A DNA stretch of 64,000 bases from Chloroflexota bacterium (GTDB lineage: Bacteria; Chloroflexota; Anaerolineae; Caldilineales; Caldilineaceae): contig BOKO01000006.1 in NCBI GenBank assembly GCA_016861025.1, forward strand, positions 274,063 through 338,062. The letters are read 5' to 3'. Each line of letters opens with the position of its first letter. Positions within the stretch are counted from its first letter, which is position 1. The notes beneath the pieces were generated by a model. The model saw only the letters and a list, made by a program, of their open reading frames with translations. It ran no database searches and was not told where the DNA came from. A program made the position numbers and the translations under genes. Below are positions 28,962-41,355 of the stretch, piece after piece.

Positions 28962-30578
28962 ATGAATCTTGCAGAGTCTTTGTTGAGCGCCTTGCGCGAC
29001 CATGGCGCACGTGAGATATTCGGCATCCCCGGCGACTTTGCGCTGCCGTTCTTCAAAGTGATCGAAACGTCCAACATCCTTCCTCTATACACCTTGAGCC
29101 ACGAGCCAGGCGTCGGCTTTGCTGCGGACGCAGCCGCACGCATTCGGTCAGCGCCGTCAGTGGCGGCAGTGACCTACGGCGCCGGCGCTCTGAACATGGT
29201 CAATGCTGTCGCCTCGGCTTACGCCGAGAAGGCGCCTGTCGTCGTTGTTTCTGGAGCGCCTGGTCGAGCGGAGTCGAGTCGGGGGCTGCTCTTGCACCAT
29301 CAAGTCAAGTCGCTTGATTCGCAGCATCAGATTTATCGCGAGATCACCTGCGACCAGGCGCGTCTTGACGACCTGCGCACGGCGCCCGAAGCGATCGCTC
29401 GCGTATTGCACAATTGCGTCACACAATCGCGCCCGGTCTATTTCGAGATACCGCGCAATCTGGTCGCCGAACCATGTGCGGCTGTCACGCGGCTCTCTGC
29501 CGATCCGGTCGATGTCGAGGCGGTGGAGACCTGCGTCGATGAGGTGCTGGAGCGGCTCCAACGCGCAGCATCGCCGGTGTTGATGGTGGGTGTAGAGATT
29601 CGTCGCTTCGGTTTGGAGCAAAAGATCGAACTGCTGGCGCGGCGTCTCGGCATTCCGGTTGTGACCTCATTTTTGGGACGCGGCCTGTTGGCGCACTCGA
29701 CGGCGCGGGTGTTGGGAACCTACATGGGCATTGCCGGCGATCCCGAACTGACTCAGCTTGTCGAGCAGTCGGATGCATTGCTCCTGCTCGGGGTGATTCT
29801 CTCGGACACAAATTTCGGGGTTTCCAGCCATCGGTTGAATCTGCGCCATGCTATTCACGCCGAAGATGGCGCAGTGAGGCTGGGGCACCACATCTATCCA
29901 CATATCCCGCTTGAGGCGTTCGTCGATGCGCTGTTGGCGCGCGTTGATCGCCCAGAGGCCACGCCTACACCCGTACATGCCTATCCGCGCAACCTGATGC
30001 ACGACGACCAACCGATCACGCCGACGGATATCGCTCGCGCTGTCAACGATTTCTTCGCCGCGCACGGATCGATGCCGCTTGCCTCTGACATGGGAGACTG
30101 TCTTTTCACTGCGCTAGACATGGATAACACCGAACTGGTGGCGCCCGGCTATTATGCGACGATGGGTTACGGCGTGCCCGCCGGCCTGGGTCTCCAAGCT
30201 GCAACCGGGCGTCGGCCGATCATCCTTGTGGGTGATGGCGCGTTTCAGATGACAGGCTGGGAGCTAGGCAATTGTCGGCGCTATGGTTGGGACCCGATTG
30301 TGTTAGTGTTCAACAACCGCAGTTGGGAAATGTTGCGCGTTTTCCAGCCGGAGAGTGGTTTCAACAACCTTGATGACTGGAATTTTGCCGTGCTGGCGCA
30401 AGGGCTGGGCGGCATTGGCGTCCGCGTCACAACGCGCGCTGAATTGGCGATGGCGTTGGAGCGCGCCGCGTCAATTCGTGGGCGATTTGTCTTGATCGAG
30501 ATCGTACTCCCACCGAACGCAGTGTCGGCGACTCTGGCGCGTTTCGTGGCCGGGCTGACGATGGGGCGCGGGAAATAA
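28962..30578 (+). CDS. phenylpyruvate/indolepyruvate decarboxylase (ThDP-dependent)
   Basis: A 538-residue thiamine diphosphate enzyme that decarboxylates aromatic 2-oxo acids to aldehydes, on the way to phenylacetate or indole-3-acetate. It is strikingly like the Azospirillum brasilense enzyme (ppdC/ipdC): GIPGDFALPFFKV, LSHEPGVGFAADAAAR with catalytic E48, TYGAGALNMVNAVA, and the ThDP motif G424-D-G ... N451-N (GDGAFQMTGWELGNCRR). True pyruvate decarboxylases differ at these segments. Start ATG 28962 has AGGAG six bases upstream; the open frame begins at 28674 but the extra residues are not family-like. It is transcribed away from the BTAD regulator. Indolepyruvate versus phenylpyruvate preference cannot be told. 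Confidence 0.88.
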   Translation: MNLAESLLSALRDHGAREIFGIPGDFALPFFKVIETSNILPLYTLSHEPGVGFAADAAARIRSAPSVAAVTYGAGALNMVNAVASAYAEKAPVVVVSGAPGRAESSRGLLLHHQVKSLDSQHQIYREITCDQARLDDLRTAPEAIARVLHNCVTQSRPVYFEIPRNLVAEPCAAVTRLSADPVDVEAVETCVDEVLERLQRAASPVLMVGVEIRRFGLEQKIELLARRLGIPVVTSFLGRGLLAHSTARVLGTYMGIAGDPELTQLVEQSDALLLLGVILSDTNFGVSSHRLNLRHAIHAEDGAVRLGHHIYPHIPLEAFVDALLARVDRPEATPTPVHAYPRNLMHDDQPITPTDIARAVNDFFAAHGSMPLASDMGDCLFTALDMDNTELVAPGYYATMGYGVPAGLGLQAATGRRPIILVGDGAFQMTGWELGNCRRYGWDPIVLVFNNRSWEMLRVFQPESGFNNLDDWNFAVLAQGLGGIGVRVTTRAELAMALERAASIRGRFVLIEIVLPPNAVSATLARFVAGLTMGRGK

Positions 30579-30669
30579 ACGCAGCTTGTCCACAGACAAG
30601 AACGAATCATACACGGCAAACCGTATCGTCCTGAAACGATCGCGGCTTTTCAACGATGAGGCCGCAAAC

Positions 30670-31977
<1,308 letters not shown>

Positions 31978-32200
31978 GGCGTTCTCTCCCCGCAAAAAAT
32001 AGCGCACAATTATTGACGTTTTGTAAGCAAACTGACATGACTAAACTGTCAGCATCCGCATACACTGCAAATGCATGATCCAACTGTCAGGTTGTACGCT
32101 GCGCATCCTTAAAACCACCGATAGCGTACCGCAACTCATGAATGGTGCAAAACCAATTCTCGCTGTGAAGCCAGTTGTTCGTAAATAATTTTCCAGACAA

Positions 32201-32229
32201 TAGACATTTTGCAATTCCTGTGGGATAAT
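32201..32229 (+). promoter_or_regulatory. putative promoter of the 32263 gene
   Basis: TAGACA at 32201-32206, a 17-base spacer and GATAAT at 32224-32229, followed about 20 bases later by GGGAGAAG and the ATG. The 285-base divergent gap 31978-32262 is AT-rich compared with its surroundings. Confidence 0.4.
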
Positions 32230-32262
32230 CATCCCCAGGATTTTCATGAGGGAAGGGAGAAG

Positions 32263-33513
32263 ATGCACATGGAAAAGTCAGGTCGGTATCCGAGCTATAC
32301 AGTCTGTGTGGCTCGTGCATTGAGTGCATCGCCACAACCGCTTTCGATCGAGGCGTTGCTGACGACGGTTGGTCGCCAGCGTCCCATGGGGAAAGGCGCT
32401 CGACGGGCGATCTATCGAGCGATCAGTGAGCTGTATCAAGCCGTGCCCGTGGCGCCCAGCCAGATCGGTTGGCTTTCTCATCTTCTGCAGAACAGCACCT
32501 TTCGCCACCCGCTCACTGCCGATGAAGCGCGCCGCGGCTATCTGTTGCTCGACGAGCTGGAACATGCCGTATTCTTTCCGCAGTTTTTTCAAAACCATCG
32601 CACCGACCTTCGTCATGTTCAGATCGAATTGATGGGGGGGCCTACGCTAAAGGCGGAAGCAGCCGTTGAACGCAAGACCTGGTCGCTGCGCCTGGGGGTT
32701 GCATTTGCGGAATGGATCGATGAACAGGGTGGGCAGGGGCGTGATGACATTCTGATCACAGTCAGAAACGCCATCGATGGTTACTATCTGGTGCGCTTGC
32801 AGCCGCGTGAAAGCCGCGATGAAGAGACAATCCGCGAGCAGAACATGCGGCTGGCAATGGCGGCGGAGGAGCTGGTTTCCTCGTCGCGGCGCCTGGACAA
32901 AGTGATCCCTGTTTGGGAGCTGGCAGCACTCTTGATCGGTCGCAAACTTTACACCGGCCCGGTTCCACCCGATGATCTGCACATGGTGCTGCACAAATAC
33001 AGCATGTTGCGCATCGCTGATGACGGTTCTGGTTATACGCTGGAACGCCTCATCTCCGCCGATGCAGCCCGCCCACAGCCGGTTCGGAGCGTCACCGCCG
33101 CCAGACGCAAGCAAAGCGACAGCAGTGACGAGCCAGACGACGATGATATCGACGCCTTCCTCTCGCCGCCCAACTTCACTTTTGAGGAGTCAGGCGACTG
33201 GCTTGACGATGAGGACGGCTCACCCGATGCAGGCGGTTTTGAGGATTCCTGTCCAGATTACGAATCGTATCTCGAATCGCATCGAATGTCGGGCGACTTC
33301 GACGCCCCGCTGTCACATAGCGACTACCACCTGCTCGAGGCTGAGCTAGAAACGCTGTTGGGGCTGGAGCAGGAGTTCGGTTATCTGCTCCCAGAACAGA
33401 GCAAACGGGTCGATGACCTGGCTGAACGCCTCTTTATCGATCCGGAGTCGCTCGAATTTGACGATGACGACGACGACGGTTTTGGCAACGGGATGCCGTT
33501 CTGGAACAACTGA
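32263..33513 (+). CDS. hypothetical protein with probable winged-helix N terminus and acidic C terminus
   Basis: A 416-residue cytoplasmic protein that I do not recognise. The first 80 residues (YTVCVARALSASPQPLSIEALL ... RRAIYRAISELYQA) look like a winged helix-turn-helix. A middle segment (about 110-270) has mixed alpha/beta character. The C-terminal third is strongly acidic, with runs such as DEPDDDDIDAF, WLDDEDGSPD and FDDDDDDGFG, which suggests a protein- or nucleic-acid-mimic interaction surface. Start at ATG 32263 has GGGAGAAG just upstream; the earlier in-frame start at 32209 lies before the predicted promoter. A hairpin terminator follows at 33562. Possibly a regulator; no function is claimed. 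Confidence 0.65.
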   Translation: MHMEKSGRYPSYTVCVARALSASPQPLSIEALLTTVGRQRPMGKGARRAIYRAISELYQAVPVAPSQIGWLSHLLQNSTFRHPLTADEARRGYLLLDELEHAVFFPQFFQNHRTDLRHVQIELMGGPTLKAEAAVERKTWSLRLGVAFAEWIDEQGGQGRDDILITVRNAIDGYYLVRLQPRESRDEETIREQNMRLAMAAEELVSSSRRLDKVIPVWELAALLIGRKLYTGPVPPDDLHMVLHKYSMLRIADDGSGYTLERLISADAARPQPVRSVTAARRKQSDSSDEPDDDDIDAFLSPPNFTFEESGDWLDDEDGSPDAGGFEDSCPDYESYLESHRMSGDFDAPLSHSDYHLLEAELETLLGLEQEFGYLLPEQSKRVDDLAERLFIDPESLEFDDDDDDGFGNGMPFWNN

Positions 33514-33561
33514 TTCCCGAACAATTTACATCCCAACGCAGAGGATGGCGCGATGGAGCGT

Positions 33562-33598
33562 CAAGACCGCAGCTCCCCGATGCGGTCTTGCTCATTTT
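33562..33598 (+). terminator. intrinsic terminator
   Basis: CAAGACCGCA and TGCGGTCTTG form a perfect 10-bp stem with a 9-base loop, followed by CTCATTTT. It lies between the acidic unknown gene and the cysteine-rich gene. Confidence 0.7.
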
Positions 33599-33618
33599 AG
33601 AGAAATCGTTGACTGTTC

Positions 33619-33945
33619 ATGAATAAACCGGTGAATTGTCGCTACTTCTATGGCGACTATTTCCGTGGCAAAAACAAGGAAGAATGCCGGCTGATTGCCG
33701 CCAATCAGGAAAATCAGCACCCGTGGAAGCGCAGCTACTGTGACTCTTGTCCTGTGCCGGAAATCTTGATCGCAAGCAATACGCGCGAATTGGCGCTCGA
33801 GGCAAAGGTTGCAAAACGCTTTCTGCGCGGGCAGATCGAGGTGACCTTTGCAGTCTGCACCAGACACATGGTGGAATTGTCCGATCCGCGCTACTGTCCG
33901 CAGTGCGCGGCGGAACAGCAAGCGCTGTCAGGAGGCGACGATTGA
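33619..33945 (+). CDS. small cysteine-rich protein of unknown function
   Basis: A 108-residue protein with eight or so spaced cysteines and a histidine: CRYFYGDYFRGKNKEEC, YCDSCPVPE, FAVCTRHMVE and RYCPQCAAE. The CxxC pairs suggest one or two zinc ribbons or an iron-sulfur site. No membrane segment or signal peptide is present. The stop TGA overlaps the TTG start of the patatin gene (TTGA, 33942-33945), so the two are probably co-translated and may act together. I do not know a characterised member. Confidence 0.75.
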   Translation: MNKPVNCRYFYGDYFRGKNKEECRLIAANQENQHPWKRSYCDSCPVPEILIASNTRELALEAKVAKRFLRGQIEVTFAVCTRHMVELSDPRYCPQCAAEQQALSGGDD

Positions 33946-34877
33946 AGCGAGCATTTGTGCTGAGTGGCGGCGGCTCCCTGGGCGCCATGCAGATTGGCGC
34001 GCTTCGCCTGCTCCTGGAGAAGAACATCAAACCAGACATTGTGGTCGGCTGCTCTGTCGGCGCGCTCAACGCCTCATTTCTTGCCACTGACCTCAGCCTC
34101 GACGAGCTAACCCGCGCCGAAGAGGTGTGGCAGGCTGTCACCACCGACATTGTCTATCCAGGCGCCAGGCTGCGGGCAGCGTGGCGCTTTCTCACCGGAG
34201 AAGACAGTCTCTACGACAATCGGCGTTTCTATGAATTTTTGCAGGCGAGCGGCTGCACGCCTGCCCTCACTTTTGGCGACCTGCACAGCGCTCGTCTCTA
34301 TGTCACCGCCACCCACCTGCGCACAGGCAGCCTGCACGTCTTTGGCGACAATCCACATGATCTGGTGCTCGATGCGTTGATGGCAAGCACGGCGCTGACG
34401 CCGCTGCATCCACCGTGGGAGATCAACGGCGAACGCTATGTCGATGGCGGAACTGTTACGCCGTTGCCGCTGCGCGTGGCGCTCGACCGCGGCGCCACCG
34501 AAATCTATGCGCTGCATCTTCATCGTCCGACCGCCGAACCACCCAAGAAGCGGCTGCGCGGCGTCGCTGAACACATCAACCAGGCCGTCTCGACCATGTT
34601 GCGCCTGCAAGCCGACCACGATCTGCACCTGGCTGAAACAGCGCGGCGCGTGCGGCTGCATTATCTGCCGCTATGGACAGACGACCCGATCGAGCCGATC
34701 GACTTCAGCCATTCGACGACGCTGATCGAACAGGGTTACGCAGCCGCTGAAAGATTGCTCAAGCGCGGCGATGTTGCTGCCCTGCTCGACGAGCATTCGT
34801 CCGGCCGTCGTTGGTGGAGGGGATGGGGCTTTTTAGGCAACAGCCAGCCGAGTCGCAACCAAATGAACAATGCGTGA
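33942..34877 (+). CDS. patatin-like phospholipase
   Basis: A lipid acyl hydrolase with the Ser-Asp dyad. From the TTG at 33942 the protein has 311 residues: oxyanion motif SGGGSLGA (8-15), nucleophile elbow G36-C-S38-V-G40, and the D-G-G motif in RYVDGGTVTPLP with the catalytic aspartate. This fits the RssA-like bacterial patatins. The start is set by AGGAGG six bases upstream and by the four-base overlap with the preceding gene; the open frame from 33747 runs through that gene in another frame. No signal peptide, so it should act inside the cell. Substrate unknown. Confidence 0.9.
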   Translation: MKRAFVLSGGGSLGAMQIGALRLLLEKNIKPDIVVGCSVGALNASFLATDLSLDELTRAEEVWQAVTTDIVYPGARLRAAWRFLTGEDSLYDNRRFYEFLQASGCTPALTFGDLHSARLYVTATHLRTGSLHVFGDNPHDLVLDALMASTALTPLHPPWEINGERYVDGGTVTPLPLRVALDRGATEIYALHLHRPTAEPPKKRLRGVAEHINQAVSTMLRLQADHDLHLAETARRVRLHYLPLWTDDPIEPIDFSHSTTLIEQGYAAAERLLKRGDVAALLDEHSSGRRWWRGWGFLGNSQPSRNQMNNA

Positions 34878-34885
34878 CGCAAGAC

Positions 34886-36163
34886 TCATGATGACAAATC
34901 AAGCAGCCTGCCATGCTTGATCACGCCTTCGACCAGATTGACGCCAAGCCAGTAGACCAGATGCCGATAATCCGGCGCATTTAGAATCAGCACGTCAGCC
35001 TGTTTGCCCACCTCCAGCGATCCGAGCCGGTCACCCAGTCCAATGGCATGGGCGGCGTTGATGGTGGCGGCGTTGAGCGCCTCTGCGGGCCTCAGCCGTT
35101 GATAGCGGCACGCCAACGCCATCACCAACGGCAGCGACAAAATCGGCGCCGAACCAGGGTTGAAATCGGTCGCCAGCGCAATCGCTGCGCCCGCTTCGAT
35201 CCACGCCCGCGCGTCGGCGAAATGGCGGCTGCCCAAATGCACATTGACGCCGGGCAGCAACACCGCGACCGTCTCTGACGCCGCCAGCAGTTCCCTCTCT
35301 TCCGGCGGCGTCACGTCGAGATGGTCGGCGGAGATCGCCGCCAGCTCGATCGCCAGCCTCGCCCCACCCAGGGCGACAAACTCGTCGGCGTGAATTTTGG
35401 GGCGCAACCCCAGCCGCGCACCCGCATCGAGCACACGCTGCGCCTGCGCCACATCGAAGACGCCCTGCTCACAGAAGACATCGTTAAACAACGGCGCGTC
35501 ACCCGCAGCAAACCGCGATACGCGCCACCATGCCGCCACCGCCGGCAGCATCTCGGTGCAGACCAGGTCGACATAGCCTTCGGGATCGCCGGCAAACTCT
35601 GGCGGTGTGGCGTGCGCGCCGAGAAAGGTTGGGACAATATCCTGCGCCGCGATCGCGGCAAGCTGCTCGATCGCGGCCAGAATTTTTAGCTCTGTGGCGA
35701 CATCGAGGCCGTAACCGCTCTTGATCTCAACCGTGGTCGAACCCAGACGCAGCATCGCCTGAAGATGGCGACGTCCGGCGGCAACCAGCTCATCCAACGA
35801 AGCATTGCGCGTGGCGCGCATTGTGGAGAGGATGCCGCCGCCCGCCGCCAACAGTTCCTGATAGGTGGCGCCGGCCAGTTTGCGCTCGAACTCCGCCACG
35901 CGCTCGCCGCCAAAAACAAGATGTGTGTGACAATCAACAAAGCCAGGGCAGAGCACCTTGCCTGTCGCGTCAATCTGTGTGCGCGCCTGATAACGCCCAC
36001 GCAACGCCGCCGTCTCGCCGACCGCCACAATGACGCCATCGTCGATCGCCACCGCCCCATCTACAATCACACCGGCGTCAGCCAGCGCTGCGCCGCGCTT
36101 TGGCGCCGGCGCAGCACATGTCGTTGCCTGTGCTGCGTTGAAGATAAGGAGATCAACCTTCAT
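34886..36163 (-). CDS. hutI: imidazolonepropionase
   Basis: Opens the imidazolone ring in histidine degradation, giving N-formimino-L-glutamate. The 425-residue amidohydrolase has the metal pair H79-T-H81 in FVDCHTHLVFGGERVAEFE, then KSGYGLD, the FLGAHATPPEF segment, HADEF, and ATDFNPGS with the metal aspartate. GVNVHLGS and the length agree with HutI rather than other amidohydrolases. No other hut gene is in the window, so the rest of the pathway must lie elsewhere. It is convergent with the patatin gene, eight bases away. Confidence 0.95.
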   Translation of the reverse strand: MKVDLLIFNAAQATTCAAPAPKRGAALADAGVIVDGAVAIDDGVIVAVGETAALRGRYQARTQIDATGKVLCPGFVDCHTHLVFGGERVAEFERKLAGATYQELLAAGGGILSTMRATRNASLDELVAAGRRHLQAMLRLGSTTVEIKSGYGLDVATELKILAAIEQLAAIAAQDIVPTFLGAHATPPEFAGDPEGYVDLVCTEMLPAVAAWWRVSRFAAGDAPLFNDVFCEQGVFDVAQAQRVLDAGARLGLRPKIHADEFVALGGARLAIELAAISADHLDVTPPEERELLAASETVAVLLPGVNVHLGSRHFADARAWIEAGAAIALATDFNPGSAPILSLPLVMALACRYQRLRPAEALNAATINAAHAIGLGDRLGSLEVGKQADVLILNAPDYRHLVYWLGVNLVEGVIKHGRLLDLSS

Positions 36164-36186
36164 CGGGAGGCCACCTGAGTCTACAG

Positions 36187-36431
36187 TTACGCATCCACAA
36201 ATAGCGCCGCTACATCGACCGCAAAGCCCTCGATCACTTCTGAAACCGCCTGCTCGCCCGCAGCAAAGACGCCGCGCCTTTTGTACTCGCCATCTTCCAG
36301 CACCAACACCGTGACCGTGCGCAGGCGCGGCTCGACGATCCAGTATTCAGGAATGTCAGCGCGGGCGTATTCGTCACGCTTGACGACCAGATCGCAGTTG
36401 GAGATCATCAGGGCTGACCACTTCCAATCCA

Positions 36432-36456
<25 letters not shown>
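36187..36456 (-). pseudogene. C-terminal fragment of a Uma2-family nuclease
   Basis: The frame encodes only the last part of a Uma2 (DUF820) protein: DLVVKRDEYARADIPEYWIVEPRLRTVTVLVL followed by the usual GFAVDVAALF end. The N-terminal hundred or so residues, with the first catalytic acidic residue, are absent; a full-length relative lies at 52552. The upstream part overlaps the end of the SH3 lipoprotein gene, which suggests a deletion that joined the two. Probably not functional. Confidence 0.7.
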
Positions 36457-37502
<1,046 letters not shown>

Positions 37503-37565
37503 TGCTTACCTTATCTCCTTAAATGCTCGATTGCATGCACAAATTGCTTGTGGCATAGTACCACC

Positions 37566-38078
37566 ATGATCGCTCAGCCCGATAACCTGCCGGACGATCA
37601 GATCGAAGTCTGGCAGCAAGCAGTCGAGTCGTTTCAGCGCGCGTACCGCATGCAGGTGCAGGGCGACATCGCCGCGGCCATACGCGAGTACAAGGCGTCG
37701 ATTCGGTTCTATCCCACCGCCGAGGCGTACACCTTTCTGGGCTGGGCATACGCGCATCTGAGTCTCTATGAGGAGGCGATCACAGCGTGTAGACTCGCCA
37801 TTGAGGTCGATCCCGACTTTGGCAACCCCTACAACGACATCGGCGCCTATCTGTTGGAGTTGGAGCGTGTGGAAGAAGCCATTCCGTGGTTCGAGCGGGC
37901 ATTGGCGGCCCCGCGCTATGACGCACGCGTCTTTGCCTTTTTTAATTTGGGGCGCGCTTACGAACGATTAGGAAAGTGGCGCAACGCACTCGACTATTAC
38001 CAGCAGACCGCAGAGTATTTCCCCCACTATCGCCCAGCCATCGACGCTGCACATCGGCTGTTGGGGAGGATGAATTAG
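37566..38078 (+). CDS. TPR-repeat protein
   Basis: A 170-residue soluble protein with three or four tetratricopeptide repeats (for example AEAYTFLGWAYAHLSLYEEAITACRLAIEVDPD, GNPYNDIGAYLLELERVEEAIPWFERALAAP split over two units, and AFFNLGRAYERLGKWRNALDYYQQT). TPRs mediate protein contacts; partners are unknown. Start chosen at ATG 37566; a longer frame from 37497 overlaps the divergent promoter region. It is convergent with xseA, with an inverted repeat between them. Confidence 0.85.
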   Translation: MIAQPDNLPDDQIEVWQQAVESFQRAYRMQVQGDIAAAIREYKASIRFYPTAEAYTFLGWAYAHLSLYEEAITACRLAIEVDPDFGNPYNDIGAYLLELERVEEAIPWFERALAAPRYDARVFAFFNLGRAYERLGKWRNALDYYQQTAEYFPHYRPAIDAAHRLLGRMN

Positions 38079-38172
38079 GAGATTGGAGACTGGAGATTTC
38101 GGAGATTGTGTTTTCGTGTAGATCTGTCGTACTCGCACACGGTCTCCAATCTCCAGTCTCTCAATCTCCCGA
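38079..38172. repeat. inverted repeat of GGAGATTGG type between convergent genes
   Basis: GAGACTGGAGATT at 38086-38098 pairs perfectly with AATCTCCAGTCTC at 38148-38160, and flanking bases extend the pairing. It could end transcription from both sides. The same motif type forms a hairpin at 50762-50811. It overlaps the xseA stop region. Confidence 0.65.
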
Positions 38173-39360
38173 TCTCACAATCGCTTGATACTCTCCACCA
38201 GCCGCGCGCACAACAAGTTTGTCGCCGTCCTTAACCATCTCTGGCTTAGTGACGACGACGCCGTCGCGGCGTTGGACGATGCTATAGCCGCGGCCAAGCA
38301 CGCGCAAGGGATTGAGCGCCTCCAGCCGCTGCACGGCGGCGAGGCTGCGTTCGCGGCGTCGCGTCAAGATGCGCTGGATGGCTTGATGCAGCCGGCGCTC
38401 GCGTTCGTCCAGTCGTTGGCGCTGGAGGTCGAGCCGGCGCTGAGGATGAATGCGATGTAACCGCGCGGCCAGGCGGTCGAGCGTGCGTCGCTCCTGTGCG
38501 ATTCGCTGCACGACGCGCTCTCTCACGGTTTGGACGCGCGCCAGGGTCTGTGCGTGTTCTTCGATGCGCGCCTGCACGGCGGCGACTGCGGCGGCGGTGG
38601 GCGTCGGCGCGCGTAAGTCAGCCACAAAATCGACGATTGTGAAGTCGGTCTCATGTCCCACACCGGAGATAACCGGGATGGCGCTATTCGCCACCGCACG
38701 CGCCACGCCCTCGTCGTTGAACGCCCACAGGTCTTCGATGCTGCCGCCGCCACGCGCCACGATTAACGTGTCGATGGCGGCGACCTCAGCCGCGTACCGG
38801 TTCGCCGCGGCGATGGCGGCTACGATGCGCGGCGGCGCCTCGGCGCCCTGCACCAGCGTCGGGAAAATCACCACCTCGACCAGGGGCCAGCGTCCCGCCA
38901 GCGTGCGCAGGATATCGCGCAGCGCGGCGGCGTCGGCGCTGGTCACAATGCCAATGCGGGTGAGGCGGACGGGCAGCGCACGCTTGCGCGCCGCGTCGAA
39001 GAGACCTTCGGCGCGCAGCTTTTCCTTGAGCGCCTCGAACTGCGCATAAAGCTGGCCCCTGCCTGCGGGCTGCAAACGATTGGTGTAGAGCTGATACGCG
39101 CCGCTTTCGGGATAGACGCCGACGTAGCCGTGCGCAATCACCTGGTCGCCCTCGCGCGGCAGCCAGCTTTGCGCCATGACGCTGCCCTTCCACATCACGG
39201 CGTTGATCGTGGCGCCGGCGTCCTTGAGCCGAAAGTAGATGTGACCGCTGGCCGCGCGCTTCCAGTTGCTCACCTCGCCGACGACCTCCACATCGCGCAG
39301 GGCGTCGTCCTGCTCGAACATGCGCGCAATGTGGGCGGTGAGTTTCGAGACGGTCAGCAT
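38161..39360 (-). CDS. xseA: exodeoxyribonuclease VII large subunit
   Basis: Catalytic subunit of ExoVII, which degrades single-stranded DNA from both ends. The 399-residue protein has the N-terminal OB fold (VVGEVSNWKRAASGHIYFRLKD), the nuclease core with GIVTSADAAALRDIL, IVARGGGSIEDLWAFNDE and ISGVGHETDFTIVDFVADLRAPTPTAAA, then a long arginine-rich coiled coil and the C-terminal LGRGYSIV. It starts three bases after the ABC transporter stop, so it ends a four-gene operon. xseB, encoding the small subunit, is not seen nearby. Confidence 0.95.
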   Translation of the reverse strand: MLTVSKLTAHIARMFEQDDALRDVEVVGEVSNWKRAASGHIYFRLKDAGATINAVMWKGSVMAQSWLPREGDQVIAHGYVGVYPESGAYQLYTNRLQPAGRGQLYAQFEALKEKLRAEGLFDAARKRALPVRLTRIGIVTSADAAALRDILRTLAGRWPLVEVVIFPTLVQGAEAPPRIVAAIAAANRYAAEVAAIDTLIVARGGGSIEDLWAFNDEGVARAVANSAIPVISGVGHETDFTIVDFVADLRAPTPTAAAVAAVQARIEEHAQTLARVQTVRERVVQRIAQERRTLDRLAARLHRIHPQRRLDLQRQRLDERERRLHQAIQRILTRRRERSLAAVQRLEALNPLRVLGRGYSIVQRRDGVVVTKPEMVKDGDKLVVRAAGGEYQAIVRSGD

Positions 39361-39363
39361 CGG

Positions 39364-41351
<1,988 letters not shown>

Positions 41352-41355
<4 letters not shown>

